This document shows, piece after piece, positions 18,296 through 26,884 of a stretch of DNA of 64,000 bases (position 1 is its first letter; each line of letters opens with the position of its first letter). The notes beneath the pieces were generated by a model. It made no database searches. It had not been told where the DNA came from and saw only the letters and a list, made by a program, of their open reading frames with translations. The stretch spans positions 1-64,000 of the forward strand of contig JBEIIK010000001.1 of NCBI GenBank assembly GCA_040380835.1, in the 5' to 3' direction. Origin of the DNA: UBA10438 sp040380835 (GTDB taxonomy: Bacteria > Bacteroidota > Ignavibacteria > Kapaibacteriales > Kapaibacteriaceae). Both the position numbers and the translations under genes were made by a program.

Positions 18296-19291
18296 ATGCA
18301 GATCCTCACCGGACTTGAGAACGACCACTGTCACTGGCTCGACGGGCCAGGTGCCTATGAGTGGTGGTATGCCGATGCGCTCGACGCAACTGGAGAATGG
18401 GGCGTCGTGATGATCCTGTTCCGTGGTATGCCGATGTCGCCGGACTACCTTGCTGCTCCCGAATCGATGCATGGGGGCTACGCGCTCAGCATCTACCACC
18501 GAGGTGTGCGCATTGCCTTTGCGTTTGGAGGTCATCCGCTGCACTCATGCAGCTTTTCTGACGAACGTCCCGAAGTCCGCATGCCCGTGGCGAATCTTTC
18601 CATAGAGGGGGCGAACCTTGTCATGGCGATCGATGCACCATGTGGCGGTGACGGGCGCCGCGCTGCGGTGCGGATCGAGATGTCCACCGCACCCGATTCG
18701 GGGAAACCTCCCGAGCAGATCGATGCCGCTCATGCTTGGGTGCTGGCTGCGGCGCGCATACCGGCCACGGTTGATATCCAAATCAGTGAGTCCCATGCCA
18801 CGATGATTGAGCGGTCATTTTCGACGCTGGCATATCATGACCATAACATGGGGTCGCGGGCCATGGCATCGGACTACCGCGACTGGTACTGGGGACGGTT
18901 CCATGCCCAGCAGCACACGTACGTGTTCCTCGTAACACGTCGCTCAAAGGACTCGGTCGAATGGTTCGGTCGGCTGCATGATGATGGTCGCGTGGAGGCA
19001 TTCAGTGACGTCCATCTCGAGTTACGTGGTCATCGGTTGTCGATGATGGGGCTTAGCTTTCACCGCGAGCTGGAACTCACCGGCCTGGATGCCGCGGGCA
19101 AGGCCGTCAAAGCAGTATGCTCTAACCGCCAGGTCTGCGAAGATGGACCGTTCTATCAACGCTACCTCAGTCACTGGTCCATAGACGGACAAGTAACCGG
19201 ACCTGGAATGTCTGAGTACATGGACGTGCGACGGCTTACAAAGGCCTGGATACGACCCTTCCTGCGACTTCCGTGGGTGGTATCTTCGTAG
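18296..19291 (+). CDS. crtC: Carotenoid 1,2-hydratase (CrtC family)
   Basis: CrtC adds water to the terminal 1,2 (or 1',2') double bond of acyclic carotenoid ends. The 331-residue protein contains YEWWYADALD near residue 20, the hallmark STLAYHDHNMGSRAM, and DWYWGRFHAQQHTYVFL, in family order. ATG 18296 is preceded by a candidate promoter. The upstream open frame overlaps the divergent glycosyltransferase and is not coding on this strand. Hydration followed by glycosylation is the known route to carotenoid glycosides in green sulfur bacteria, so the two divergent genes make a coherent tailoring pair. The actual carotenoid is unknown. Confidence 0.88.
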   Translation: MQILTGLENDHCHWLDGPGAYEWWYADALDATGEWGVVMILFRGMPMSPDYLAAPESMHGGYALSIYHRGVRIAFAFGGHPLHSCSFSDERPEVRMPVANLSIEGANLVMAIDAPCGGDGRRAAVRIEMSTAPDSGKPPEQIDAAHAWVLAAARIPATVDIQISESHATMIERSFSTLAYHDHNMGSRAMASDYRDWYWGRFHAQQHTYVFLVTRRSKDSVEWFGRLHDDGRVEAFSDVHLELRGHRLSMMGLSFHRELELTGLDAAGKAVKAVCSNRQVCEDGPFYQRYLSHWSIDGQVTGPGMSEYMDVRRLTKAWIRPFLRLPWVVSS

Positions 19292-19293
19292 CT

Positions 19294-21069
19294 GTGTCGT
19301 CGCGCATTCACATACTGCCGGAATTCATTGCTAATCAGATCGCTGCCGGTGAGGTTGTGCAGCGTCCGGAGTCTGTCGTCAAGGAACTTGTCGAAAACTC
19401 CATTGATGCCGGTGCCGGATGTGTAACGGTCGTTGTGCAGGGGGCTGGCAAGAGCCTGATCCACGTCATCGACGACGGCTCTGGAATGTCGAAGGAAGAT
19501 CTGGAACTCTGCCTTGTGCGGCACGCCACGAGCAAGATCAGCACGGAGGAAGATCTGCATCGCATCGCTACGCTTGGATTCCGTGGTGAAGCAATGGCAT
19601 CAATTGCCGCCGTGGCCGATGTCGAGGTACGCACGCGAAGCCGGGAGGCAGATCTTGGCTGGACGCTAACATCGCAGCCCGGTAAGCCCCTTGCAATGGC
19701 TCCGGCTGCCAATGAGTTCGGAACGCAGATCCTGGTGCGGCAGCTGTTTTCGTCTGTTCCCGGACGTCGCAAGTTCCTGAAATCCGATCTTACTGAGTTT
19801 CGATACATCAGCGAGACCATGCAGACGCTTGCCCTCTCGCGTCCTTCGGTGCGCTTTGTCTTCTACGATGGTCCAACGCGCATCTTCGATCTGCCTGCGT
19901 CGGACCTGCCGTCACGTCTGGGCCGTGTGCTGAGTCTCGATCCTTCTGGCTCGCTTGTCGAGGTTTCAGCCTCTGAAAGTGGCCTCACGCTGCATGGATT
20001 TGTTGGACGTCAGGATGCGGTGCGGCAAAATCGCAGCGCGCAGTTTCTCTTCCTCAATGGCCGTCCTATCAAGAGTCGCGCTCTGGCCCACGCCGTCATT
20101 CAGGCCTATGAGCACCTGATCAGTCCGAGGGAGTTCCCGGTGTTCGCCCTGTTTCTCGACGTGGATCCCGCGAGGATTGATGTTAATGTCCATCCTCAGA
20201 AGCACGAGGTGAAATTCGACGACGAGCGCCAGGTGTATTTGCTCCTGCAGGACGCGGTCATGCGGGCCCTTTCGCAGGCCAGCATCATACCTCCGGTGAT
20301 GTCGAATGTTTCCATTGCCTCGCATCCACTGACATCGCTGCCGTCCTTTCCTCAGGGTGAAAGGCTTGTTGTCAATCGTCTGACTGGGGAGATCTTGCCT
20401 CCGCGAGGACCGTCTGCCGGGCCAGGGATGAATGTGCCCACCCAGCCACGTTTCACAGGAGCTCACCGTCAGGGATACGATGCACTCTTCGCTCCTCGTG
20501 ACGTCCCAGAAGAGTCCCGACAGTTGATCCATGCCACGGCCGAACGTATTATCTGTGTCCTGCCGACGGGTATCATGGTGGTGCGTCCGGTGGCAGCTGC
20601 CGAGCGTATCTTCTTCGAACAGATCATGGCGCAATCCAATGGATCAGTCGTCCCGCAGACACTGCTCTTTCCGGTTGACATCCCCGTCGATGCATCCCGA
20701 TGTGCGCTTTTGGAGGAACATGCCGATCTGATCGTCTCGTCCGGTTTCGCCGTAGACGTGCACGACGGTGTACTGACGGTCTCGGCCGTGCCATCGGTGA
20801 TCGCTCCCGGCGAGGAGAGCTCGGTGATCGATGAGCTCATCGCCGCCATGATCGAGGTCGAAACAGCTCCGATGCTGACCCGTTACGAGAGTATCGTTGC
20901 AAGGCTTGCGCGTCAGTATGCGCGGCGCTGTGTTTCCGGAATGACGTCCGAGCGCGCCGAGATGCTTGTGCGCCAGCTCCGTCAGTGCAATATCACGCAC
21001 CATACCCCGTTTGGGGCACCGACATATACCATGATACCCTTTGAAGAACTCGACCGGAGGTTGTCGTAA
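19294..21069 (+). CDS. mutL: DNA mismatch repair protein MutL with degenerate endonuclease motif
   Basis: A 591-residue MutL. The GHKL ATPase half is intact: NQIAAGEVV, ELVENSIDAGA, DDGSGM, RHATSKI and TLGFRGEA. The C-terminal dimerisation domain is recognisable, but the metal-binding motif DQHA(x2)E(x4)E of nicking MutL proteins reads RPVAAAERIFFEQ here. The later ACR/CPHGRP-like motifs are also altered (ARRCVSGM; HTPFGAPT). So the ATPase seems functional while strand nicking is doubtful. GTG 19294 directly follows the crtC stop; a GTG at 19273 would overlap crtC. The stop shares one base with the next ATG (TAATG). Confidence 0.93.
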   Translation: MSSRIHILPEFIANQIAAGEVVQRPESVVKELVENSIDAGAGCVTVVVQGAGKSLIHVIDDGSGMSKEDLELCLVRHATSKISTEEDLHRIATLGFRGEAMASIAAVADVEVRTRSREADLGWTLTSQPGKPLAMAPAANEFGTQILVRQLFSSVPGRRKFLKSDLTEFRYISETMQTLALSRPSVRFVFYDGPTRIFDLPASDLPSRLGRVLSLDPSGSLVEVSASESGLTLHGFVGRQDAVRQNRSAQFLFLNGRPIKSRALAHAVIQAYEHLISPREFPVFALFLDVDPARIDVNVHPQKHEVKFDDERQVYLLLQDAVMRALSQASIIPPVMSNVSIASHPLTSLPSFPQGERLVVNRLTGEILPPRGPSAGPGMNVPTQPRFTGAHRQGYDALFAPRDVPEESRQLIHATAERIICVLPTGIMVVRPVAAAERIFFEQIMAQSNGSVVPQTLLFPVDIPVDASRCALLEEHADLIVSSGFAVDVHDGVLTVSAVPSVIAPGEESSVIDELIAAMIEVETAPMLTRYESIVARLARQYARRCVSGMTSERAEMLVRQLRQCNITHHTPFGAPTYTMIPFEELDRRLS

Positions 21070-21707
21070 TGATGTTTACCGCAATCAGGGGGCTGACCGT
21101 GACATTCGTGGTGTTCCTGGCCATGGGTGTTGCTCCGTCGATGAGAGCTGCTGGTGACGAAGATCTCGACACGCTCGCACGATGGCTCTCAGGCTCATTC
21201 TCCAGTGAACGCCAGTCTAAGTTTGACACGAGCTACTATCATGTTGAACTTCACATGAATCGCATCTGGCGAACACGTAACGACGGAATCTGGATGATCG
21301 TCGAGCAGGCCATGGCTGCGTCTGCGCAAGCCCCATACCGGCAGAGAGTGTATCGCATTCGACGCGTCGAGGAGAACATGATCGAGATCGAGATCTACAC
21401 CTGGAAAGATCCCAAACGCGTCATCGGAGCGTGGAAGGATTCGGCTATGCTGGTTGACCTTTCGCCGTCGGACCTGATGCTGCGGCGGGGTTGCGAGGTG
21501 TATCTGCAACGCGACGAGTTCAAGTTCTTCGGTAGCACGCACGGCACGGCCTGCTCAAGCGATATCCGTGGCGCGTCATATGCAACCTCGGAAGTGAACA
21601 TCGCCGAAAAGCTTCTCACCAGCTGGGACCGCGGGTTCACAGCCGACGGACAGCAGGTCTGGGGTGCGGTCAAGGGTCCCTATTACTTCCTGCGTCAAAA
21701 GCCCTAG
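21069..21707 (+). CDS. Exported CpeT/CpcT-family protein
   Basis: A 212-residue protein with an N-terminal signal peptide (VTFVVFLAMGVAPSMRA). The family pattern is LARWLSGSFSSERQS, WMIVEQAM, APYRQRVYRI, GCEVYLQRDEF, CSSDIRGASYATSEVNI and LLTSWDRGFTADGQQVWG. In cyanobacteria CpeT/CpcT proteins attach bilins to phycobiliproteins, but homologues occur in many non-phototrophs with unknown roles, and nothing here suggests phycobiliproteins. A signal peptide argues for a periplasmic ligand. It is coupled to mutL (TAATG), although a functional link is unlikely. Confidence 0.82.
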   Translation: MMFTAIRGLTVTFVVFLAMGVAPSMRAAGDEDLDTLARWLSGSFSSERQSKFDTSYYHVELHMNRIWRTRNDGIWMIVEQAMAASAQAPYRQRVYRIRRVEENMIEIEIYTWKDPKRVIGAWKDSAMLVDLSPSDLMLRRGCEVYLQRDEFKFFGSTHGTACSSDIRGASYATSEVNIAEKLLTSWDRGFTADGQQVWGAVKGPYYFLRQKP

Positions 21708-21749
21708 TTTAGCGACTTGTCTGAATTCACAAATACGGATATCACACCC

Positions 21750-22580
21750 ATGGCTTCCACGCGTCATTATGCCCTAATCCTCGGAGTTTCCAGCGGTTTC
21801 GGCCGCGCTGCAGCGCTGGCCATGGCTCAGGAGGGTCTGCACATCATCGGTGTGCATCTTGACCGTGCGGCAGGCATGCAGCAGGTCGAGGAACTCAAGG
21901 CAGAGCTCACAGCTATCGGAGTGCGCAACGTCTTTTTCAATGTCAATGCAGCCGACTCCGACCGCCGCGCCGAAGTCATGGACGGTATCCGCGCCGAGTT
22001 TGATGCCCATCCCGGGTCGACGGTGCGCCTGATGCTGCATTCGCTGGCCTTCGGGACGCTCAAGCCATTTCTTGCCGAGAATCCGGCCGATGCGATCAGT
22101 CAGAAGAATCTCGAGATGACCATGGATGTCATGGCAAACTCGATCATCTACTACACCCAGGATATGGTCCGCAAGGGGCTTATCGACCGCGGCGGACGGA
22201 TCGTTGGTCTGACCAGTGCCGGAGCTACGCGCGTTCTGCCGATGTACGGTGCCGTCTCCGCCGCCAAGGCAGCCATGGAAGCATACTGCCGTCAGCTTGG
22301 AATGGAGCTCGCCCCCTATGGCATCACCGCCAACACGATACGAGCGGGTGTTACGGCCACACCGGCTTTGTCAAAGATCCCCGGCAGCGATGTGATCATC
22401 AACAATGCGCTGATGCGTAACCCGTATCATCGTCTGACCACACCTGAGGATGTGGCCAATGTGCTGCGCCTGCTCATACAGGATAATGCCTACTGGATCA
22501 ACGGCGAAGTACTCGGCGTTGATGGTGGTGAGGACGCAGTGGATCTGACCTGGTACAAGCCAGGTCAGAGTGAACAGTAA
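21750..22580 (+). CDS. SDR-family enoyl-[ACP] reductase-like oxidoreductase
   Basis: A 276-residue short-chain dehydrogenase. The nucleotide-binding region is ALILGVSSGFGRAAALAMA, followed by LMLHSLAFGTLKPF and an active site MYGAVSAAKAAMEAYCRQLG. The Y-x6-K spacing is typical of enoyl-ACP reductases FabI/FabL, whereas ordinary SDRs have Y-x3-K. The C-terminus has INGEVLGVDGG. It probably reduces enoyl-ACP or a similar enoyl thioester in fatty-acid synthesis; the exact class (FabL-like) is inference. ATG 21750 gives the normal N-terminus. TTG 21717 is an alternative. It converges on the CBS gene. Confidence 0.8.
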   Translation: MASTRHYALILGVSSGFGRAAALAMAQEGLHIIGVHLDRAAGMQQVEELKAELTAIGVRNVFFNVNAADSDRRAEVMDGIRAEFDAHPGSTVRLMLHSLAFGTLKPFLAENPADAISQKNLEMTMDVMANSIIYYTQDMVRKGLIDRGGRIVGLTSAGATRVLPMYGAVSAAKAAMEAYCRQLGMELAPYGITANTIRAGVTATPALSKIPGSDVIINNALMRNPYHRLTTPEDVANVLRLLIQDNAYWINGEVLGVDGGEDAVDLTWYKPGQSEQ

Positions 22581-22596
22581 GCCGCCTGACCGATTT

Positions 22597-23958
22597 TTAG
22601 AGGTACTCGAGAACGTCGTGGCGCGTCAGCACTCCGTTGATGCTGCCAAACTCGGTTACGGCCACGAGCGGAGCAGTGCGTAGCAACTGAATGGCCGTTT
22701 GGATGTCGTTATGGACGTCCACCTGCGGACATGCCGGCTCCATGATGGTCGTTACGCTTGAGGTTAGAATATCACGGTCATTGATCACGGCAGACATCAG
22801 CCTGGCCTCGCGCACCATGCCGTGAATGCCATCGGCTTCGATCACGGGAAGATCACTGACTTCATGTGAGCTCATCAATGCCAGGGCTTCAGAGATGGTT
22901 GCCACGGGTGGAACGCTGATGACTGACGGTAGTGTGCCGCGTGAGCGCTTGGCAGTGACAACGTCGCGCACGGTGATGCGCTCACGGTCGAGCAGATCCT
23001 TTTCTTCGAGCCACTCATCGGAGTGGTGCTTTGTCAAATATCTCTCACCAGTGTCACAGATAATGGCCACAACGACAGCACTCTCGTCAAGCGTTGCTGC
23101 GATGCGCAGGGCGGCGGCGACATTCATTCCGGACGAGCCGCCGCAGAAAATGCCTTCCTGGCGGGCCAATTGGCGGGCCATGGAGAAGGCTTCCTTGTCA
23201 TTGACGTTGATGATCTCATCAACGAGGTTCAGGTCAAGGTTGTCTGGCAGGCGATCCTGCCCGACACCTTCGACTAGATATGGCAGCGACTCTATCAGGC
23301 GTCCGGTCTCTTTGTAAACCTTCAGAGACGAACCCACCGGGTCGCCGGCCACTACTTTGATATTCGGGTTCATCTTTTTGAGATAGCGAGCCGTACCGCT
23401 GATCGTTCCGCCGGTGCCCATTCCCGCGACGAAGTGAGTGATCTTTCCGTCTGTGTCATTCCAGATCTCAGGTCCGGTGGTACGTTCATGAGCGTCAGCG
23501 TTGGACGGATTATCGTATTGATTTAGGATCACAGCGCCGGGTATTTCTCCGGCAAGGCGCTGGGCTGTGTTGACGTAGTACTCCGGCGAACTTGGCTTGG
23601 CCGCGCTCGGCATGATCAAGACCTCGCCACCTAACGCTTTGATATAGCGGACACGCTCGACTGAGGCCTTGTCGGTTGTCACCAGAAGGCATGGATACCC
23701 TTTCAGCCGTGCGGCGATCGTCAGCCCGATTCCCGTATTGCCACTCGTGGGCTCAATGATCAGCGAGCCCGGCTTAAGACGTCCATTACGTTCGGCATCT
23801 TCGATCATGGCGATGCCGATCCGGTCCTTGATCGATCCTCCCGGATTGCGGGACTCAAGCTTGACTAGTACGGTGGCTTTAATGTCACGGCCAAGCGTGT
23901 TGAGTCGGATAAGGGGCGTGCGACCGATCAGGTCCAGTACTGAGGAATGGACGTTCAT
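22597..23958 (-). CDS. Cystathionine beta-synthase / cysteine synthase with CBS domain pair
   Basis: A 453-residue PLP enzyme of the OAS-TL/CBS family. The Schiff-base lysine is in ESRNPGGSIKDRIG, the substrate loop is EPTSGNTGIGL, and the phosphate-binding GTGGTISG loop is present. A C-terminal pair of CBS modules (from about residue 335: SVPPVATISEALALMSSHEVSDLPVI, then a second with TRHDVLEYL) suggests nucleotide or AdoMet regulation. It condenses serine or O-acetylserine with homocysteine or sulfide; the domain layout favours cystathionine beta-synthase. The start overlaps the ABC transporter stop by four bases (ATGA). Confidence 0.93.
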   Translation of the reverse strand: MNVHSSVLDLIGRTPLIRLNTLGRDIKATVLVKLESRNPGGSIKDRIGIAMIEDAERNGRLKPGSLIIEPTSGNTGIGLTIAARLKGYPCLLVTTDKASVERVRYIKALGGEVLIMPSAAKPSSPEYYVNTAQRLAGEIPGAVILNQYDNPSNADAHERTTGPEIWNDTDGKITHFVAGMGTGGTISGTARYLKKMNPNIKVVAGDPVGSSLKVYKETGRLIESLPYLVEGVGQDRLPDNLDLNLVDEIINVNDKEAFSMARQLARQEGIFCGGSSGMNVAAALRIAATLDESAVVVAIICDTGERYLTKHHSDEWLEEKDLLDRERITVRDVVTAKRSRGTLPSVISVPPVATISEALALMSSHEVSDLPVIEADGIHGMVREARLMSAVINDRDILTSSVTTIMEPACPQVDVHNDIQTAIQLLRTAPLVAVTEFGSINGVLTRHDVLEYL

Positions 23959-25712
23959 GAGAGTTGCTGCTCGAGTTGTTGGCGTTCGTACATGTCAAAA
24001 TACTGACCCTTGCGCTGAAGCAGTTCGGCGTGTGAGCCATGCTCGACGATCTGCCCGTGGTCAAGGACAATAATGTTTGTGCACTGCTGCACGGTGGAGA
24101 TTCGATGGGAGATGATGATCGTAGTGCGGCCACGCATGACTGTCTGCAGCCCGGCGAGAATGCGATCTTCAGTGGACGCATCAACCGCCGACAGGGCGTC
24201 GTCGAGGATAAGAATACGCGGGTCGCTAAGAATAGCCCGAGCCAGCGTTGTCCGCTGCTTCTGGCCCCCTGAAAGTGTCACGCCCCGCTCGCCGACAATC
24301 GTGTCGAATCCGGACGGAAGCGTGGAGATGTCCGTCGGTAGCTGCGCGATCTCGGCGGCTCTGGCTACATCTTCGTCGCTGGCGTCCGGCCTTCCGAACC
24401 GAATGTTTTCGCGGATCGTTTCGGAAAACAGAAACGACTCCTGCGGCACGACGGCGATGCCGGCACGCAGGTCGGTGAGCGACATTTCTCGAACATCAAT
24501 GCCGTCAATCGTCACCCGTCCAGAGCTAACGTCGTAGAGTCTGGGAAGCAATCCGATGATCGATGATTTGCCGCTGCCGACGGAACCGACAATGCCGAGG
24601 CTTTCACCGGGTTCGATCTGAAGGGACAGGTCATGCAGGACCTCGTTGTGACCGTCGTACGAGAGTGAGACATCGTGAAACACAATTCGTCCGCTGATCT
24701 CGTGTCCGACCGTTGGGCCGGATACGACCGTTGACGGGGCATCGATGATAGCTCCGAGTCGACCGATCGAGGCTGCACCTCGTTGTATCATACTTGTTAC
24801 CCAGCCGATGGCGGCAATGGGCCAGAGAAGCTGGTTAAGGTAGATGAAGAACTGCGTCAGCTCACCCACAGTCAATGAGTCAGTAGCGACCAGCCAGCCG
24901 CCAAAGCCGATCACGATTACATAACTCAGATTAAAAAGCACCGTCATGCCAGGCATCATCAGCGCCTGTACGCGTGCCAGACGCATGTTCTTACGATAAT
25001 AATCGCGGCTGAGATCATCGAAGCGATGCGCCTCATCTTCGCCCCGGGCGTAGGCCCGGATCACTCGAATGCCGGAGGCAGATTCCTGGGCATGCGTGGT
25101 GATATGTTCGTAGTGCTCTTGAACAGTGCGATAGCTGGCGTGGATCTTTCTGCCAAGGCGGTACGTCAGTGTAGCCACAAGTGGAACGGGGATCAGGATG
25201 GCAAGCGAGAGCCACCCATTGAGATTGACCATCCATGTGAGGGCAAAAGCAAAGGTCGTGATCGTATTTGCAGTATACATGATGGCCGGTCCGATGAACT
25301 CCCGAACCGAGCCGATATCGTTGGAGAAGTGCGCTAGAAGTGAGCCGGTGGAGCGGTCATGAAAGAACCGTGCAGGCTGTTTTTTGAGTGCCACAGTGAA
25401 GTCGTTTCGCAGGTCTTCTTCGACTAGGCGCGACATAACAATGATCGTGCGTCGGGTGCAGAACATAAAGAAGCCGCTACCGATCGTCAACAGCAGTATC
25501 TGCGTTATCAGCCAGGGGAGGCTCTGCTGAGCAGTACTGCTGGCCTTGAGTGCATCGATGGTGGTTCCCACCACATGCGGTACGGTTGTCGAACATATGT
25601 TCGACAGCGTAATGAAAGCAAGGCCGAGCGCGGTGCGGCCTCGATAGCGTCGCAGGTAAGGAAGTAGGCGCTTGAGCTCGCTCAGAGCGCTGGTCGGTCG
25701 GGAGTCGGACAT
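23955..25712 (-). CDS. ABC exporter half (MdlA/BmrC-type) with Asp at the catalytic Glu
   Basis: A 585-residue ABC exporter: six transmembrane segments in the first ~310 residues, then an ATPase domain with Walker A GSVGSGKSS, Q-loop, signature LSGGQKQRTTLARAI and Walker B ILILDDALSAVD. The residue after Walker B is Asp where active sites have Glu, as in the degenerate half of heterodimeric exporters such as BmrC and MdlA. A partner with a canonical site would be expected, and none is next to it. It sits between the aldolase (TGATG overlap) and the CBS gene (ATGA). Substrate unknown. Confidence 0.9.
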   Translation of the reverse strand: MSDSRPTSALSELKRLLPYLRRYRGRTALGLAFITLSNICSTTVPHVVGTTIDALKASSTAQQSLPWLITQILLLTIGSGFFMFCTRRTIIVMSRLVEEDLRNDFTVALKKQPARFFHDRSTGSLLAHFSNDIGSVREFIGPAIMYTANTITTFAFALTWMVNLNGWLSLAILIPVPLVATLTYRLGRKIHASYRTVQEHYEHITTHAQESASGIRVIRAYARGEDEAHRFDDLSRDYYRKNMRLARVQALMMPGMTVLFNLSYVIVIGFGGWLVATDSLTVGELTQFFIYLNQLLWPIAAIGWVTSMIQRGAASIGRLGAIIDAPSTVVSGPTVGHEISGRIVFHDVSLSYDGHNEVLHDLSLQIEPGESLGIVGSVGSGKSSIIGLLPRLYDVSSGRVTIDGIDVREMSLTDLRAGIAVVPQESFLFSETIRENIRFGRPDASDEDVARAAEIAQLPTDISTLPSGFDTIVGERGVTLSGGQKQRTTLARAILSDPRILILDDALSAVDASTEDRILAGLQTVMRGRTTIIISHRISTVQQCTNIIVLDHGQIVEHGSHAELLQRKGQYFDMYERQQLEQQLS

Positions 25713-26776
25713 CAGGCGATCGTCACGTCCTGGCACAGATATACATCCTGGATGGCATGAAGCAGTTCAACACCTTCATTCATCGGACGCTGGAAGGCCT
25801 TTCGACCGGAGATCAATCCCATGCCACCGGCGCGCTTGTTAATGACGGCTGTCGCGATGGCCTCAGCCAAGTCGTTATCTCCGGAGGCGCCGCCGGAATT
25901 GATCAGTCCGATGCGTCCCATATAGCAATTGGCTACCTGGTAGCGACACAGGTCGATAGGATGATCTGTTGCAAGCTCCGTGTACATGCGCTTGTCAAGC
26001 TTCCCGTAGCTCGAACCGCCCATGTTCAAAGCCTGAAACCCGCCGTTGTTTTCCGGTAGCTTCTGTTTGATGATGTCGGCACCGATCGTAACGCCGAGAT
26101 GGTTGGCCTGACCCGTAAGATCAGCTGCCACGTGATAGTCTTTGTCGGACTTGAAAGACGGATTGCGCAGATAGCACCACAGGATCGTAGCCATGCCGAG
26201 CTCATGGGCCAGTGCAAAGGCCTGCGAGATCTCAACGATCTGACGTCCGCTCTCTGGCGAGCCAAAGTAGATCGTGGCTCCGATGGCTGCTGCTCCCATG
26301 TCATGGGCCTGGCGTACGGTGCCAAAGAGGATCTGATCGAACTTATTCGGATAGGTCAGGAGCTCGTTGTGATTGATTTTGACCACGAATGGAATGTGAT
26401 GCGCGTACGTGCGGGCCACATTGCCAAGTACGCCGAACGTCGATGCCACGGCATTGCAGCCCCCTTCAATAGCCAGCTCCACGATACGCATCGGGTCGAA
26501 ATAGATCGGGTTTCTGGCAAACGAAGCACCCGCACTGTGCTCAATACCCTGATCGACGGGCAGTATTGATACGTACCCCGTGTCGGCTAGACGCCCCGTG
26601 GAATGGAGCCGCTGCAGGTTTGCCAGCACCCGATTGTTTCGGTCCGAACCACCGAAGATGTCGCTTACCGATGATGGAGAAGGGGCCATGATCGAAAAGC
26701 GGTCGATGGTCGTACAGGTGTGCTCAAGCAGGTAGGGGGCTTGTGGGCCAAGTGCGCTGGAAATGCGGTCGATCAT
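25712..26776 (-). CDS. fbaB: Class I fructose-bisphosphate aldolase (DhnA/FbaB type)
   Basis: A 354-residue aldolase of the archaeal/DhnA class I family, which splits or forms fructose-1,6-bisphosphate through a lysine Schiff base in glycolysis and gluconeogenesis. Family marks are GYVSILPVDQGIEHSAGASFA, VVKINHNELLTYP, GATIYFGSPE, GADIIKQKLPENN and the C-terminal phosphate loop NSGGASGDND...RAGGMGLISGRKAF. ATG 26776 was chosen; the upstream frame to 26863 is Pro/Phe-rich, crosses the candidate promoter at 26813-26820 and overlaps the upstream terminator. It leads a three-gene run with the ABC exporter and CBS enzyme. Confidence 0.93.
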   Translation of the reverse strand: MIDRISSALGPQAPYLLEHTCTTIDRFSIMAPSPSSVSDIFGGSDRNNRVLANLQRLHSTGRLADTGYVSILPVDQGIEHSAGASFARNPIYFDPMRIVELAIEGGCNAVASTFGVLGNVARTYAHHIPFVVKINHNELLTYPNKFDQILFGTVRQAHDMGAAAIGATIYFGSPESGRQIVEISQAFALAHELGMATILWCYLRNPSFKSDKDYHVAADLTGQANHLGVTIGADIIKQKLPENNGGFQALNMGGSSYGKLDKRMYTELATDHPIDLCRYQVANCYMGRIGLINSGGASGDNDLAEAIATAVINKRAGGMGLISGRKAFQRPMNEGVELLHAIQDVYLCQDVTIA

Positions 26777-26812
26777 GGGAGACTCAACGGTAGAGAAGGG
26801 GCTGAATGGGTG

Positions 26813-26820
26813 CAAAGCTA
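26813..26820 (-). promoter_or_regulatory. Candidate -7 element TAGCTTTG of the aldolase
   Basis: On the minus strand the sequence is CGTAGCTTTG, a full match to TAnnTTTG with the CG prefix seen at other sites. It is 36 bases upstream of ATG 26776 and directly downstream of the hairpin that ends the preceding gene. Confidence 0.45.
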
Positions 26821-26830
26821 CGAAAACGAA

Positions 26831-26862
26831 GCGGGCGGCTCCCCGAGGAGGAGCCGCCCGCA
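26831..26862 (-). terminator. Hairpin terminator after the VWA/T9SS gene
   Basis: GCGGGCGGCTCC and GGAGCCGCCCGC form a perfect 12-bp stem with a short loop. Read on the minus strand it is followed by a T-rich tail (TTCGTTTTCG). It lies 23 bases after the stop of the giant secreted protein. Confidence 0.8.
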
Positions 26863-26884
26863 CTTTATACTCGACAATGGCCGC

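Noticed and set aside
21069..21707. Evidence of phycobilisome photosynthesis from the CpeT homologue
   Set aside because: No phycobiliprotein, bilin or reaction-centre gene is in the window. The family also occurs in non-phototrophs, and this copy is exported.
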